Below the pieces are notes generated by a model. The model was not told the DNA's origin. It saw only the letters and a program-made list of their open reading frames with translations, and did no database searches. A stretch of 64,000 nt of DNA. It comes from JALYNX01 sp963724825 (GTDB taxonomy: Bacteria; Actinomycetota; Acidimicrobiia; Spongiisociales; ZC4RG35). Made by a program: the position numbers and the translations under genes. Positions 9,370-18,563 of the stretch are shown piece by piece; position 1 is the stretch's first letter; each line of letters opens with the position of its first letter. The stretch lies in contig CAVRWT010000016.1 in the NCBI GenBank assembly GCA_963724825.1, positions 1-64,000 on the forward strand, given 5' to 3'.

Positions 9370-9949
9370 GGCGAGTCCGGACGTCCTTCCAATGGGGCCG
9401 CCACACGATCATGGGAATCCCGATGCCGAGGACCAGCAACGTGCTCAGGTCCTCCACTCCCCAGGCGTTGCCGACGCCGATCTGCTCCCAGGTCAGAGCC
9501 GCCACAAACAGGGCGACCGAAGCAGCCAAGGTCCCAATGCCGGAAGATCGGGTCGCGGCGGCTACGACGCCGAGCACGACCGCAACCAGAGGGACCACGG
9601 TCGGCCAGGCTGCGAGCAGGATCCCGAGAGTGATCGCCAGCCCTTTGCCGCCGTGAAATCGATACCAGGGGTTGTAGACGTTGCCTGTGACCGCCCCCAG
9701 CCCGGCGAACACCGCGCCCCAATCTCCGCCGAGGGACCTTCCAATGACAACTGCCATGATCCCCTTCAACACCTCGACGACCAACACAATGATGAACAAG
9801 GTCGTGCCGCCCAGCCTCCGGGCGTTGTTGGCCCCAGGGTTCCGCGAGCCTCCGGTCCGGAGATCGATCCCGCGGAGGTGGGCGAGGCCGTTGGCCGTGG
9901 GAAGGGAGCCGATCAGATAGCCGATGAGTGCCGCAGCCACGACCCTCAT
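9347..9949 (-). CDS. plsY: Acyl-phosphate:glycerol-3-phosphate acyltransferase
   Basis: A 200-residue membrane protein with the three PlsY loops: GSLPTANGL near residue 14, GGSRNPGANNARR near residues 33-45 (acyl-phosphate and glycerol-3-phosphate site), and HGGKGLAITLG near residue 100. Five to seven membrane spans follow. It moves an acyl group from acyl-phosphate, made by PlsX, to glycerol-3-phosphate; plsX is encoded at 35.7 kb. Its start overlaps the stop of the upstream adnB gene by 4 bases (9946-9949), so it appears to be the last gene of an adnA-adnB-plsY transcript, an unusual pairing of DNA repair and lipid synthesis. Confidence 0.9.
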   Translation of the reverse strand: MRVVAAALIGYLIGSLPTANGLAHLRGIDLRTGGSRNPGANNARRLGGTTLFIIVLVVEVLKGIMAVVIGRSLGGDWGAVFAGLGAVTGNVYNPWYRFHGGKGLAITLGILLAAWPTVVPLVAVVLGVVAAATRSSGIGTLAASVALFVAALTWEQIGVGNAWGVEDLSTLLVLGIGIPMIVWRPHWKDVRTRLRPADPR

Positions 9950-12900
9950 TCAGTCGCCCACGCCTTGCCCGGCGCGCAAAATCGCAAGAAGTCACAGGAG
10001 TGACACCAAACCCCCGGCGTCTCGTCGAAGACCTGGTCTTCGATGGACCGAGTTAGGCCGGCGATGTCTGATCTCGATCGGTCCACCCACTCGGAGTCGG
10101 CCGCGTACGTCGTCTCGGTCAGCCCACCACCCAGGTAGGCGAAAGTTGCATCCAGCTTTTCCGGGGCCGGGTAGCCGAAGTCCACGTCACTGGCGGCGAT
10201 GGCATAGGACTGGAGTTGGACGACTCGCGAGGGGTCCGAGCTGGGTCGGCCGCTCTTGAAGTCGACCACTTCCCAATGGCCGCCATCGATGTACACCGCA
10301 TCGATACGGCCCCGGACCCGATATCCGTCACCGACCACGATCTCGAATGGCGCTTCGACCAGGGCAGCCTGGTTTTGGGCGAACCTCGAGTTGCTGAATG
10401 CCTTGAAGCCACCGTCGCCACTCGGCTCATCGGGAACGTCGTAGAGGTCGTCGGTGAGCTGTTCGAACGGGACCTGGCCTCGCTGGTGCAGTTCGATCCG
10501 CCGGTGCAACTCGGTGCCTGCCTGCGCGGCCTGGCTGCGCCGTCTGGGTAGGAGATCAACCGAAGACCAGTAGAAGCGCTTCGGGCATTGGGCGTAGGTG
10601 ACGAGGCCGGTGACCGAGACTGCCCGCTTATCCGCGCCGATCTGGGGAATCTGGTCGGTCGCTGCCAGGTCGAATAGGGTCTCGACGAGTCTGTCGACCT
10701 CACCTTCGTAGTCTGACTTGACGTCGAGCTCATCGGCGAGGCGGGCCATGGATTCATGGTCGGTCATCGCGGCCCGAAGCCCACCGTCCCACCCTTCGGC
10801 GAACACCGGGTCTGGCGTCGCTGCTTCGGGGTCCCGTCGGAGCAAGGCCGGGCGCTCCGGGGCAGGCTCGTGTCCCGCGCTTCTCGAGTTGGGGTGGGCT
10901 TCGACGAGCTCGAAGAGCGGAGATGGCTTCTTGGGTGTCACGGTTGGCTCGGGGAGCCCGTACCAATAGGCACCGGTCATCATCATCACCGACCGGGCCC
11001 GGGTGGCGGCGACGTAGGCGGTTCGCCATTCCTGGGTGTCGTTTCTTGCCTTGAGATACTCGGCCCGGGCTTTCTCGTCGTCGGGCATGTCGGCCAGGGC
11101 CGAGTCGATGCGACATTGGACCGGCAGAAACTCTGCGAATCGCGCCGGATCGGGATGCTGGCGCGCTTTGCTGGGGAAGTTGAGGTCGGTGACGGCAGGG
11201 ATGGCCACCACGTCCCATTCCAGGCCTTTTGCCCGATGAATGGTCACCAGGGTCACGGCGTCCTCACCGGAGAGGTGCGCCGAATCGAGCTCCTCGGCCG
11301 GCTCGTCCTCCATCGCCTCCAGGTAGTCGAGGAACGCTTCGAGTGACGGTCGTCCGGTGAGTGGGCTCCAGTCCTCGGCGAGATCGAGCAAGCGGTGCAG
11401 GTTGAGTCGGGCCGTGAGCCGGGTGGTAGGCGGCAGTGCCTCTATGTCCTGCCAGGCTCGGGTCCTGTCCAGGACCAGGCGACAGGTCTCCACCAGGCTC
11501 ATCCCCTGGCTCTCTGTCAGCAGAGCGCGGTAGACGTCGAGGAAGTGCTTGAGGGCCGCCCGGGCGTCGTCGCGGATCCCGCCGATCTCGTCGATCACCT
11601 CGATTGCCTCGAGGAGTGTCACCGGGCTCTCATCCTCCTGGTCGCTTACCGGCTCCACACCGGCCACCCAGTTGGTCAACGGGGCGATGTCGGCCAGTCC
11701 CAATCGATAGCGCGATCCGAACAGGATCTCGACCAGGGCAGACGAGTCCTCGGGACGCTCGATCACGGTCAGCCACGATCGGAGCTCAGCCACCTCGGGC
11801 ACCGACAACAAGCCTCCCAGGTTGGCGACTTCGACCGGGATCCCGCCTCGGGTCATGGCGTCGACCACAACCGCAAAGTCCTTGTTCTTGCGGAAGAGCA
11901 CAGCCATCTGGGCGTAGGGCACCCCGCTGTCGTGGAGCTCCTCGAACTGACGGGCGATCCAATCGGCCTCTCCGAGGGCGTCGCCCGCCCAATAGGTGAT
12001 CACCTCTCCCTGCTTCGACTGGTCGTCTGACGTCAACGACTCCGACCCCGGGTTGGCTTGCTGACGGATCACGTTGGCGACATCGAGGAGCGTCTGCGCC
12101 GATCTCCGATTGAGGGTGAGGCTCCGATCCTTGGCTGGGTGCCCGTCCTGGCTACGAAAGTGGGACGGGAACAGCTCGAAGTTCTCCGACGAGGCACCTC
12201 TCCACTCGTAAATGGTCTGGTCCTCGTCGCCTACCGCGATGACGGGGAAGCGGTCGCCGAAGATCGTGGCCAGCAACACCCGTTGCCCGGGGTTGGTGTC
12301 CTGGTATTCGTCCAGAACCACCACCTCGTACCGGTTCCTGATCTCGCCGGCGAGCCCTGGATTGGCTTGGAGGATCCTGGTTGACAGGGTGACCAGGTCT
12401 CCATAGTCGACAACTCCGAGACGCCGTTTGTCCTCCGCGTACTTGGTGAGGGTCTCCAACATCTCGACCCGGCTCTTCCAGATCTCGTCATCGGGGTGGA
12501 TCTGGTCGAGGAGATGCTGCGGATCCAGCAGGTGGTCGCCGAGCCGGTCGCCCAGCCCTCGGATCTTGTCCAGAGTGCCCCGGTTGGTGATGTCGAGGTG
12601 CTGATAGGTGGTGTGATGGAAGGTCTCGGACAGGATTTGCCTGGAGAAAGTGGGAGTGATCACTTTGACCCGGTTGTCGACACCGGCCAGCGCCCCGAAC
12701 TCCGAGAGGACCTGAGCCGCGAACCCGTGGTAGGTGTGGACCTCGACCTGCCGGCCCTCGTCGACCGATCCACTGATTGTCGAGCGGACTCGATCGGCCA
12801 GCTCCGACGCTGCCTTGTTGGTGAAGGTCACACCGAGGATGCGCTCAGGGTCGACGCCGTGTTTGGCAATGAGGTTGCCGATCACCATTGCCACCGTCGT

Positions 12901-12996
12901 CGTCTTGCCGGTGCCGGCCCCGGCGCGGATCCGAATGGTGTCGAGACCGAGTTCCAGCACTTTGGCCTGCTCGGGGCTGGGAGTGAGCTGGGTCAT
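9946..12996 (-). CDS. adnB: UvrD/RecB-like ATP-dependent helicase-nuclease, AdnB-like
   Basis: From ATG 12996 the protein is 1016 residues. The ATG overlaps the stop of the upstream gene as ATGA, which is why the longer frame starting at 13086 is not used. Helicase motif I (AGAGTGKT, residues 25-32), motif II (VVLDEYQDTNPGQ) and motif III (GDEDQTIYEWRGA) mark an SF1A helicase. The C-terminal third is a PD-(D/E)XK nuclease (GRIDAVYIDGG, then WEVVDFKSGR) flanked by cysteines, one in YAQCPKRFYW and a group in CHSCDFLRFC, that would hold a [4Fe-4S] cluster. AdnAB resects double-strand breaks in mycobacteria. Length and domain order match AdnB. Confidence 0.85.
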   Translation of the reverse strand: MTQLTPSPEQAKVLELGLDTIRIRAGAGTGKTTTVAMVIGNLIAKHGVDPERILGVTFTNKAASELADRVRSTISGSVDEGRQVEVHTYHGFAAQVLSEFGALAGVDNRVKVITPTFSRQILSETFHHTTYQHLDITNRGTLDKIRGLGDRLGDHLLDPQHLLDQIHPDDEIWKSRVEMLETLTKYAEDKRRLGVVDYGDLVTLSTRILQANPGLAGEIRNRYEVVVLDEYQDTNPGQRVLLATIFGDRFPVIAVGDEDQTIYEWRGASSENFELFPSHFRSQDGHPAKDRSLTLNRRSAQTLLDVANVIRQQANPGSESLTSDDQSKQGEVITYWAGDALGEADWIARQFEELHDSGVPYAQMAVLFRKNKDFAVVVDAMTRGGIPVEVANLGGLLSVPEVAELRSWLTVIERPEDSSALVEILFGSRYRLGLADIAPLTNWVAGVEPVSDQEDESPVTLLEAIEVIDEIGGIRDDARAALKHFLDVYRALLTESQGMSLVETCRLVLDRTRAWQDIEALPPTTRLTARLNLHRLLDLAEDWSPLTGRPSLEAFLDYLEAMEDEPAEELDSAHLSGEDAVTLVTIHRAKGLEWDVVAIPAVTDLNFPSKARQHPDPARFAEFLPVQCRIDSALADMPDDEKARAEYLKARNDTQEWRTAYVAATRARSVMMMTGAYWYGLPEPTVTPKKPSPLFELVEAHPNSRSAGHEPAPERPALLRRDPEAATPDPVFAEGWDGGLRAAMTDHESMARLADELDVKSDYEGEVDRLVETLFDLAATDQIPQIGADKRAVSVTGLVTYAQCPKRFYWSSVDLLPRRRSQAAQAGTELHRRIELHQRGQVPFEQLTDDLYDVPDEPSGDGGFKAFSNSRFAQNQAALVEAPFEIVVGDGYRVRGRIDAVYIDGGHWEVVDFKSGRPSSDPSRVVQLQSYAIAASDVDFGYPAPEKLDATFAYLGGGLTETTYAADSEWVDRSRSDIAGLTRSIEDQVFDETPGVWCHSCDFLRFCAPGKAWATE

Positions 12997-15957
12997 GGGA
13001 CGAAGGCTCCCTGGCCCTCGGGCCAGGCCGGGCACGATTTCCTGAATCCGCAGTTCTTGCACCCATCCCCGACTCTGGGCTCCCAATCCTCAGACCGGAT
13101 CGATCGGGTGACTTCGATCATCTCGGTCTCGATGTCGGGCAACCGGTCGAGATCGAGGGCTCTGGTGGTGATGCTCTTCGCATCGGTCCGGGGAAACCAC
13201 ATCTCGGCGGCAGCGACGGGCTCCCCGAGTGACCGGGCAACCGACGTGCTGTAGAAGGCGAGTTGGATCGAGCTCTTCGAGGCCTCGAGGGTGGGAGGGG
13301 TCTTCGAGGTCTTGTAGTCGACGACCTTGAGGCCGTCCGCGGTGCGCTCGAGGCGATCGATCACACCCACCCAGGTGGTGCCGTCGATCACCGACTCGAC
13401 CTTCATCTCGAGGCCGATCGGCCGCCCACTCGGGCTTGGCCACAGCTCATAGAGCCTGGTCAGAGCCATCTCTGCCTGTTTCAACCAGGCGGCGTTCAGT
13501 TCGGGGGTGCCGAAGTCGGCCTCCTCCTTCCACACGGCTCTCAGCTCGGTCAGCGCATCTTCGAGGTCGGCGTGGGACGCATCGGTCCCCAGGATCGTGG
13601 CCTCGGCCCTTTCCAACGCCGAGTGGACCAGGGTGCCGAAACGGGCATACGGGGACCCGGCATCTCCCAGTCGGAGCCGCCGTTCCAGGGCGTAGCGTCG
13701 GGGGCAGGTTGCGTACGAGTCGGCCTGGCTGGGCGACAGCCGCAGCCCGTCCCCGATGATTGGCCGGTCCGGGCCCGGCGACCGCACCCCGGCAAACGCG
13801 GCAGGCTGCCACCAGCTCTCTGGCGGCGAGCCCAGGACCCGGGCAGCCGCCAGGCGGCGCGCCGGGCTTTCAGCGGGGTCGAACACCGTCCGGCGCATCC
13901 CCACCTCCGCCTCTTTGACTGTGACCGGCGCCCGGTCGTCTTCGGCGGGACGTCCGAGCTCGGAAAGTGAGCCCACGCCGGCGGCGGCGACCAGGAATCG
14001 GGAAGGGCGATGCTCACCCTGATCGACGCCGGCTCCGGTGGCGGTCCAGACGACTCGCAGTCGCGCCCGGGTCATGGCGGTATAGGCGAGGCGCATCTCC
14101 TCCTGGACCTGGAATAGGTGCTGTGCCGAGGGATCAGTCATCCGCTCCGGTGACAGCAATTCCGGGCGCAGCATCCGGCGACTCCGACGCAGATCGGGGA
14201 AGACGCCTTCGACGGCATTGGCGATGAAGACCACATCGAACTCGAGCCCCTTCGACTGATGGAGAGTGGTCAGGGTCACCCGGTCCTCATCGCCTCGAAA
14301 ACCGAGCAGCGGCTCGGACTCAAAGCCTTCGTCCTGGGTCATCTCGAAGAATCGGGCGAGACTCACCTTCTCATCGCGCTCCGCCTGACGGGCCAGGACC
14401 TGGGCGAAGGCGCTGATTGCGAGACGCCAGAGCCGACGATCCGGGTCTGCCACCAGCCGCTCGATCCCCTCCAGCCGGTTCCAGGCCTCCCAGAAGCCAT
14501 CGGTGGCGGGCAGAGTCGTGGCCCAGCTGGAATCGTCGAGCAACCCGGCGAGATCCGGCCGATCGGAAAGCCCGGTTGCGATGACTTGTGCCCAGGAGGC
14601 GCCGCTGCGTCGTCGTTCCCGGAGCAGGGCTCGTTCAGCACCGAGCCCCAATGACACCAGTGGCCCGAGCAGGACCCGGCGCATCGCGCGGTCGGCGTCG
14701 GCAACCTCACCTGGCGAGGCAATCCGGCCATCACCTTCGAGCATCGCGATTCGCGCCAGATCGTCGAAGACGCGCACCGCGGGATGGTCGACCAGTCTCG
14801 AATCCGGTGAGTCGTGTGGAATCGATCGCCTGTCCAGGGCCCGGCTCAGCTCGTTGATCAACTCCCGTTTGGACCGGACCAGGACCGCGATGGCAGAAGG
14901 CCGCAGATCCCTCGGTTCGGATCACGTGCTCGACCTCGCGGGCGATCCAGTCGGCTTCGGCCGTTTCCTGGTCGAAGACATAGGCTTCCACCCGGCCCCG
15001 ATGCCCGGCAGGCTGGACCGGCCCCGCCGACCCTGGCAGCTCGCCGGATGAGACCACCCGGAGGGCGGCTCCGAGGATCTCGGCGGGGACCCTGAGGCTT
15101 TGATCCAGCACGATCCGGGTCAGTTCGCGATGACGGTCGGCGAACTCAGCGATGTTTCGCAGTTCGGCGCCTCGGAACGAGTAGATCGACTGATAGGGGT
15201 CACCTGCGACCGTCAGGTTCCCATGGCTCCTCACCAGCATCCCGGCGAGCTCGGCCTGAGCCGGCGAGGTGTCCTGGTACTCGTCGACGATCACATAGCG
15301 GAACCCGGCGGCCAGTTCCTGGCCGGTGACGGTGTCGAGCATCTCGACCGCGGAGACGAGCAACGTTCCGTAGTCGGTCCGTTCCAGGCCTTCGAGGGCT
15401 TGTCGATAGCGGAGGAAGAGGCCGGGGATGCCCCGCCAGTCCGCCCGTTCCTCGGCCCGCTGGGCGAGGTCGGCGGGGGAGAGAAGGCGCTCCGAGCAAC
15501 GGGTGAGGAAGTCGGCGATCTCCGCCGCAAAGCCACGGGTGCCCAGGATCCCGCGGTAGCTGACCGGCCAGTTCTCGGGGTTCTCGGCCGCGAGCAACTC
15601 GCCCACCAGGGCCACCTGTTCGGGCGGGGTGAGGGGGATGGGTCGATTGCCGGCATTGCCCGCCTCCAGCAATCTCAGGGCCAAGGAGTGGAAAGTGGTG
15701 GCGTCGACAGGGACACCGGATCCGCCGAGGGCGATTCCGACCCGTCGTCGCATGTCGGCAGAGGCCCGTCGCGAGAAGGTGAGGACCAGGATCTGGTCCC
15801 GACGAGCCCGACCGGTGTTGACGATATGGGCCACCCGCTGCACCAGGAACTCGGTCTTGCCAGTGCCCGGGCCGGCGACGATCAGTTGGGCGCCGTCGGG
15901 GTCCGCCACTACCGGATCCCAGGCTCCGGGATCGACCCGGATCTCCCTGACTGTCAC
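12993..15957 (-). CDS. adnA: UvrD/RecB-like ATP-dependent helicase-nuclease, AdnA-like (one frameshift)
   Basis: Two overlapping frames form one gene. The N-terminal part from 15957 has motif I (GPGTGKTEFL), FSRRASADM, motif II (VIVDEYQDTSPAQ) and GDPYQSIYSFRGA. Near 14905 (region around a GGGATCTGCGG on the coding strand) the frame must change; in the second frame the protein continues as LRPSAIAVLVRSKRELINELS and then to the nuclease domain (GVIDRLERTADG, VVDYKTSK) with cluster cysteines CPRRY and CKNCGFRKSCP. Total length is one base over a multiple of three, fitting a single inserted base. With adnB, which it overlaps by 4 bases, it would form the AdnAB heterodimer for break resection. 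Confidence 0.8.
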
Positions 15958-15973
15958 CCCGCGATCGTAGGGG

Positions 15974-16117
15974 TCAGGCGGCAGAGGGGAGATCGGCTTC
16001 CTTGGTTTCCACCAGCTCGGCTTCGATGCCGAGGCTTTTCAGATACCGGACCGGATCGGCATAAGGGTCCAACGGCCGGTCGACCAGGTTCAGCGATTGA
16101 TCCTTCTTCGTTCTCAT
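15974..16117 (-). CDS. Small conserved-looking protein of 47 residues, unknown function
   Basis: ATG 16117 opens a 47-residue frame beginning MRTKKDQSLNLVDRPLDPYADP and ending KEADLPSAA at 15974, 17 bases before the start of adnA on the same strand. A longer frame back to 16243 overlaps the divergent glutamate dehydrogenase and is less likely. There are no membrane segments or cysteines; a basic head is followed by an acidic, helical tail (PVRYLKSLGIEAELVETKE). The closeness to adnA suggests co-transcription. I do not recognise the family; it is supported only by codon choice, position and length. Confidence 0.4.
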   Translation of the reverse strand: MRTKKDQSLNLVDRPLDPYADPVRYLKSLGIEAELVETKEADLPSAA

Positions 16118-16188
16118 GGTCGAGAAACTACGGGTTGCCTGTGACAGAAAATCGGATCGCAACTGATCCGGCATAGGATGGGAGGCGT

Positions 16189-17481
16189 ATGGCCATAGCC
16201 GACACGCCGGTGCTGAAGCCCATCGGCCAGGAATTCGACTCACCGATGTATCACGAGGCTGTCGGCCAGTTCGACAGGGTGGCCAGGCTGATGGGACTCG
16301 ACGACAACGTCGCCGATCGGCTGCGGGTCCCGCAGAAGGCGACCGTCGTCAGCTTCCCGTTCCGCCACGACAACTATTCCGAAGTCGAGACCCTTTTCGG
16401 CTATCGGGTCCAGCATCTGACGACGATGGGGCCAACCAAGGGCGGCATCCGGTTCGCACCCGATGTGGACCTCGGAGAGGTCGCCGCCCTTGCAATGTTG
16501 ATGACCTGGAAGTGCTCCATTGTCGGGTTGCCTTTCGGCGGGGCCAAGGGCGGGGTTCGTCTCGACCCGATGCAGCTCTCCCGCTCCGAGCTGCAGCGAG
16601 TGACCCGCCGTTTCACGATGGAGATCATCAACGTCATCGGCCCCGAGACCGACATCCCCGCCCCCGACCTCGGAACCAATGAGCAGGTGATGGCCTGGAT
16701 GATGGACACCTACTCCCAGCACGTTGGGCACTCCGTCCCTGCGGTGGTCACCGGTAAGCCGCCGGCACTGGGCGGAAGCGTGGCGAGGAGGGAGGCCACC
16801 GGGCGGGGGATCATGTTCCTGCTCCCACAGGCGGCCGCCACCCGCGAACTCGACACCAAGGACGCCACAGTCGCCATCCACGGCTTCGGCAATGTCGGCA
16901 GGTATGCCGCAATTGCCGGCCAACAGATGGGAACCCGGGTGGTGGCGGTGTCCGACATCTCGGGTGCGGTGTACAACCCCGACGGGCTCGACGTCGAGGC
17001 GATGGCGAAATGGGTCGACGAGAACCGGTTCCTCGAGGGATATCCCGACGCCGACCACATCGAGGCCGACGGCATCTTCGAGCTTCCAGTCGACGTGCTG
17101 GTCCCGGCCGCCGTTCAGAACGTGATCCGGGCCGACAACGCCGACAAGATTCAGGCCAAGATCATCCTCGAAGGGGCCAACGGCCCGACCACGATCGAAG
17201 CTGACGACATGTTGCGCGCCCGGGAAGTGCTCATGGTCCCTGACATCCTGGCCAATGCCGGCGGGGTGACCGTGTCCTACTTCGAGTGGGTTCAGGACGT
17301 GCAGAAGTACTTCTGGACCGAGAACGAAGTGGTGGCCCGACTTCGGGAGATCATGACCCGAGCCTTCAGTGACGTGCACAACATCGCTCAGAGCGAGAAC
17401 GTCGACATGAGGACGGCAGCTTTGATCAAGGGGATACGCAAGGTCGCCGACGCCAAGTTGGTTCGAGGGATCTTCCCCTAG
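16189..17481 (+). CDS. gdhA: Glutamate dehydrogenase (Glu/Leu/Phe/Val dehydrogenase family)
   Basis: A 430-residue protein with GPTKGGIRFAPDV, the catalytic lysine segment LPFGGAKGGVR, PAPDLGTNEQVM, and the nucleotide-binding HGFGNVGRYAA of the second domain. This is the NAD-type hexameric glutamate dehydrogenase that interconverts glutamate with 2-oxoglutarate and ammonium. The ATG is preceded by GGGAGG at a short distance, a good ribosome site, and a TAGGAT -10-like hexamer lies just upstream (about 16175-16180), so the leader would be very short. The tail overlaps the convergent nuclease gene by 4 bases. The gene is intact. Confidence 0.9.
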   Translation: MAIADTPVLKPIGQEFDSPMYHEAVGQFDRVARLMGLDDNVADRLRVPQKATVVSFPFRHDNYSEVETLFGYRVQHLTTMGPTKGGIRFAPDVDLGEVAALAMLMTWKCSIVGLPFGGAKGGVRLDPMQLSRSELQRVTRRFTMEIINVIGPETDIPAPDLGTNEQVMAWMMDTYSQHVGHSVPAVVTGKPPALGGSVARREATGRGIMFLLPQAAATRELDTKDATVAIHGFGNVGRYAAIAGQQMGTRVVAVSDISGAVYNPDGLDVEAMAKWVDENRFLEGYPDADHIEADGIFELPVDVLVPAAVQNVIRADNADKIQAKIILEGANGPTTIEADDMLRAREVLMVPDILANAGGVTVSYFEWVQDVQKYFWTENEVVARLREIMTRAFSDVHNIAQSENVDMRTAALIKGIRKVADAKLVRGIFP

Positions 17482-18263
17482 ACCGGCTCGGTGAAAGCGG
17501 GGCAGATGCCCTTGAACGAGCACCAGTCACAAAGCCTCCCCGGACGGGTGGGGAACCTCCCGGTGGTCATCGCCCTCTCTATCGCGTTCCACAGCGCCCG
17601 GAGCTGGCCGTCCATGGCGTCCAACTGGCGGTCGTCGATGCTGAGGCGATACTCGGTGGGCCCGTTCAGGTACATGAGTCGGATCTCTTTTGGCGTCTCG
17701 CCGTTGCGCCGCCTGATGAGGAGGGCGTAGATCTTCAACGCGAAGAAAGCGGGGAGGGCGTATCTCTCCGGTGGGGCCTTACCGGTCTTGTAGTCGGTGA
17801 TCACCAAACGCCCGTCTACGTCCCGGTCGATCCGGTCGAGGATCCCGCGGATGACGATGCCATCGAGGTCCTCCAACATGTCGAGCTCCCGGTCCTCGGG
17901 GTCGAAGCTGGTCGGGTCCTCGATTCCGAAGTAGTTGGCGAGGAGCTCCATCGATTCCAGGCCCCAGGTCCGCTCGGCTTCGGTGTCCTCGAACAGCCCT
18001 TCGAACTCCTCGTCGACCCTCAACTCGGTCCAGGCCTCGCGGAACAGGTTGTAGAGGAGGTCAGGGGAGCGATCCGGCGCCGGATGATCGAACAGCCGTT
18101 GCAGGGCGAGGTGGGCGGTGGTGCCTCTGGCCTGATAGACCGAGGTGGGCTCGGGAAGCCGGTCGATCGCCCGGAATTTGAACAACTGAGGGCAGGTCTT
18201 GAAGTCGCCGGCCCGACTCGGCGAGAGCGTCGTCAGTTGTCGATCAAGGGCTTCAACCGTCAT
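17478..18263 (-). CDS. RecB-like PD-(D/E)XK exonuclease with Fe-S cysteines
   Basis: ATG 18263 gives 261 residues; a much longer upstream frame is non-coding. It is a stand-alone nuclease domain without helicase motifs: SPSRAGDFKTCPQLFKF near the N-terminus, GTTAHLALQRLF, then GILDRIDRDVDG and VITDYKTGKAP (acidic residues and lysine of the PD-(D/E)XK core), and CDWCSFKGICPAF at the C-terminus. One early and three late cysteines match the cluster-binding nuclease (Cas4/AddB/RecB-like) arrangement. A TACACT -10-like hexamer at 18272-18277 lies 8 bases upstream of the ATG on the minus strand, suggesting a leaderless or nearly leaderless message. It may assist AdnAB; this is inference. Confidence 0.85.
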   Translation of the reverse strand: MTVEALDRQLTTLSPSRAGDFKTCPQLFKFRAIDRLPEPTSVYQARGTTAHLALQRLFDHPAPDRSPDLLYNLFREAWTELRVDEEFEGLFEDTEAERTWGLESMELLANYFGIEDPTSFDPEDRELDMLEDLDGIVIRGILDRIDRDVDGRLVITDYKTGKAPPERYALPAFFALKIYALLIRRRNGETPKEIRLMYLNGPTEYRLSIDDRQLDAMDGQLRALWNAIERAMTTGRFPTRPGRLCDWCSFKGICPAFTEPV

Positions 18264-18318
18264 ATGAGGCGAGTGTAAGTACGAGGTGTGACAGGAATGT
18301 GGAGCCTGATAGATCACC

Positions 18319-18345
18319 GCGAAATCAGGCATTAGGGCGCGAAAA
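18319..18345 (+). promoter_or_regulatory. Tandem GCGAAA(A) boxes upstream of promoter A
   Basis: GCGAAAT at 18319-18325 and GCGAAAA at 18339-18345 start 20 bases apart, two helical turns, with the second box beginning 24 bases before the -35. The same pair (21 apart, again 24 from the -35) is found at 19315-19342. Conserved spacing to both the partner box and the promoter suggests a binding site for an activator or a repressor. I know of no matching factor. Confidence 0.45.
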
Positions 18346-18362
18346 GAAACCCGCTCCACGGC

Positions 18363-18391
18363 TTGACGCCCCGAGGGGCGATACGTACTTT
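18363..18391 (+). promoter_or_regulatory. Promoter A (sigma-70 type)
   Basis: TTGACG at 18363-18368, a 17-base spacer, then TACTTT at 18386-18391. This is a close match to a vegetative promoter at ideal spacing and would start transcription near 18399. The paralogous promoter B has the same -10 hexamer, the same 17-base spacer and a weaker TTGCGG -35. Confidence 0.6.
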
Positions 18392-18398
18392 CCCGTCT

Positions 18399-18545
18399 AC
18401 CGAAACGGGGGAGACCCCGGGTTGGGGAAGGAAGGACCTCGGTCTTTCCGGATCGCCACCACGCCGGGGGCCCGCTTTCCTGGCAGGGTGGCATGAGAGC
18501 CCCGAGAGGGCTGAGGCTTCGGCCGAAGCTCCCTCGGGGTTTCTC
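18399..18545 (+). ncRNA. Structured RNA element A (about 147 nt), leader or small RNA upstream of the methyltransferase gene
   Basis: This stretch (within the 300-base gap 18264-18563) has no convincing reading frame but folds well by eye. CGGGG-GAGA-CCCCG is at 18406-18419, an 8-bp stem with loop CTCG at 18430-18449, GCCACC pairing with GGTGGC across 18455-18492, and a long 3' hairpin at 18495-18545. The GAGA hairpin covaries with its partner in element B (CAGGG-GAGA-CCCTG), where a G-C pair becomes A-U. It could be an independent small RNA or an attenuator or riboswitch controlling the gene that starts at 18564. I recognise no known RNA family. Confidence 0.5.
18495..18545 (+). terminator. 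Conserved long hairpin ending element A (copy 1 of 2)
   Basis: A 51-base inverted repeat whose outer arms GAGAGCCCCGAG and CTCGGGGTTTCTC pair, with an inner GCTTCGG/CCGAAGC stem. It is about 92% identical to 19724-19775. There is only a short T tract (GGGGTTTCTC), so intrinsic termination is possible but not strong. It ends 18 bases before the methyltransferase GTG, so formation of the stem would affect read-through or ribosome access. Confidence 0.5.
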
Positions 18546-18563
18546 GCGTCCTAGCCTTTCTGG

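Noticed and set aside
16240..17523. A 427-residue minus-strand frame opposite gdhA
   Set aside because: Antisense to conserved glutamate dehydrogenase motifs.
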